A stretch of DNA of 5,647 nt from the NCBI GenBank assembly GCA_023150215.1, contig JAKLLJ010000230.1, positions 1 through 5,647 of the forward strand, in the 5' to 3' direction. Shown here one piece after another: positions 5,618-5,647 of the stretch (positions are counted from its first letter, which is position 1; each line of letters begins with the position of its first letter). A model generated the notes under the pieces. That model was given only the letters and a program-made list of their open reading frames with translations, searched no databases and was not told where the DNA came from. This DNA is from Thauera sp. GTDB lineage: Bacteria > Pseudomonadota > Gammaproteobacteria > Burkholderiales > Rhodocyclaceae. The translations under genes were made by a program, and so were the position numbers.

Positions 5618-5647
5618 ATGTCCAATGACAAGAACGCCCAGGATCCG
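5618..5647 (+). CDS. Start of an unidentified gene cut by the window edge
   Basis: An ATG at 5618 opens a frame of ten codons, MSNDKNAQDP, with no stop before the window ends. It is supported by a ribosome binding site, CGGAGAAG (5606-5613), and by the promoter-like sequence at 5552-5580. The N-terminus is polar and hydrophilic, without an obvious signal peptide so far. Ten residues do not identify a family. Its own promoter next to a two-component locus makes it a possible regulatory target, which is only inference. Confidence 0.6.
   Translation, partial: MSNDKNAQDP

Noticed and set aside
4495..5631. 378-codon - strand frame opposite the kinase C-terminus
   Set aside because: It is antisense to catalytic kinase motifs and has no domain signature of its own.
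1..5647. Mobile element, CRISPR or toxin-antitoxin content
   Set aside because: No transposase, integrase, spaced direct repeats, or small paired genes with matching motifs were seen.

Overview
The window is very GC-rich, with coding sequence strongly biased to G/C third positions. Its protein families fit a betaproteobacterium. From general recall I would place it near Rhodocyclales (Thauera/Azoarcus-like), but no marker gene here proves that. There are five complete genes and the first ten codons of a sixth. No tRNA, rRNA, CRISPR array, transposon or phage gene was seen.

Left part (1-1733, + strand): an AT-rich palindromic patch lies at the window edge. It is followed by a class I SAM-dependent methyltransferase with a hydrophobic N-terminal third (170-925), which ends at a hairpin-plus-T-tract terminator. 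A separate promoter-like sequence then precedes a stand-alone ParA/MinD-type P-loop ATPase (1026-1733) that has no ParB-like partner in view.

Centre and right (1774-5502): these genes look like one signalling locus. A LuxR/NarL-type response regulator (1774-2397, - strand) is divergent from a two-gene operon. The operon encodes a periplasmic ABC_sub_bind-type (PF04392-like) solute-binding protein (2675-3616) and, overlapping it by 4 bases (GTGA), a hybrid sensor histidine kinase (3613-5502). The kinase has a BarA/GacS-like periplasmic sensor region, then HAMP, HisKA, HATPase and a C-terminal receiver that lacks several consensus residues. The intergenic region (2398-2674) carries a perfect 6-1-6 inverted repeat close to the regulator start. 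The inferred circuit is that the binding protein captures a ligand and presents it to the kinase, which phosphorylates the LuxR-type regulator. No ABC permease or ATPase gene lies beside the binding protein, so a sensory role is more likely than transport.

Right edge (5503-5647): after the kinase come hairpin-forming sequences and a good sigma70-like promoter. A well-placed ribosome binding site and ATG (5618) then open a gene that runs out of the window. It could be a target of the two-component system, but its product cannot be identified from ten residues.

The strongest leads are the binding-protein/hybrid-kinase/regulator module, the diverged kinase receiver, the palindrome in the divergent promoter region, and the orphan ParA-like ATPase.
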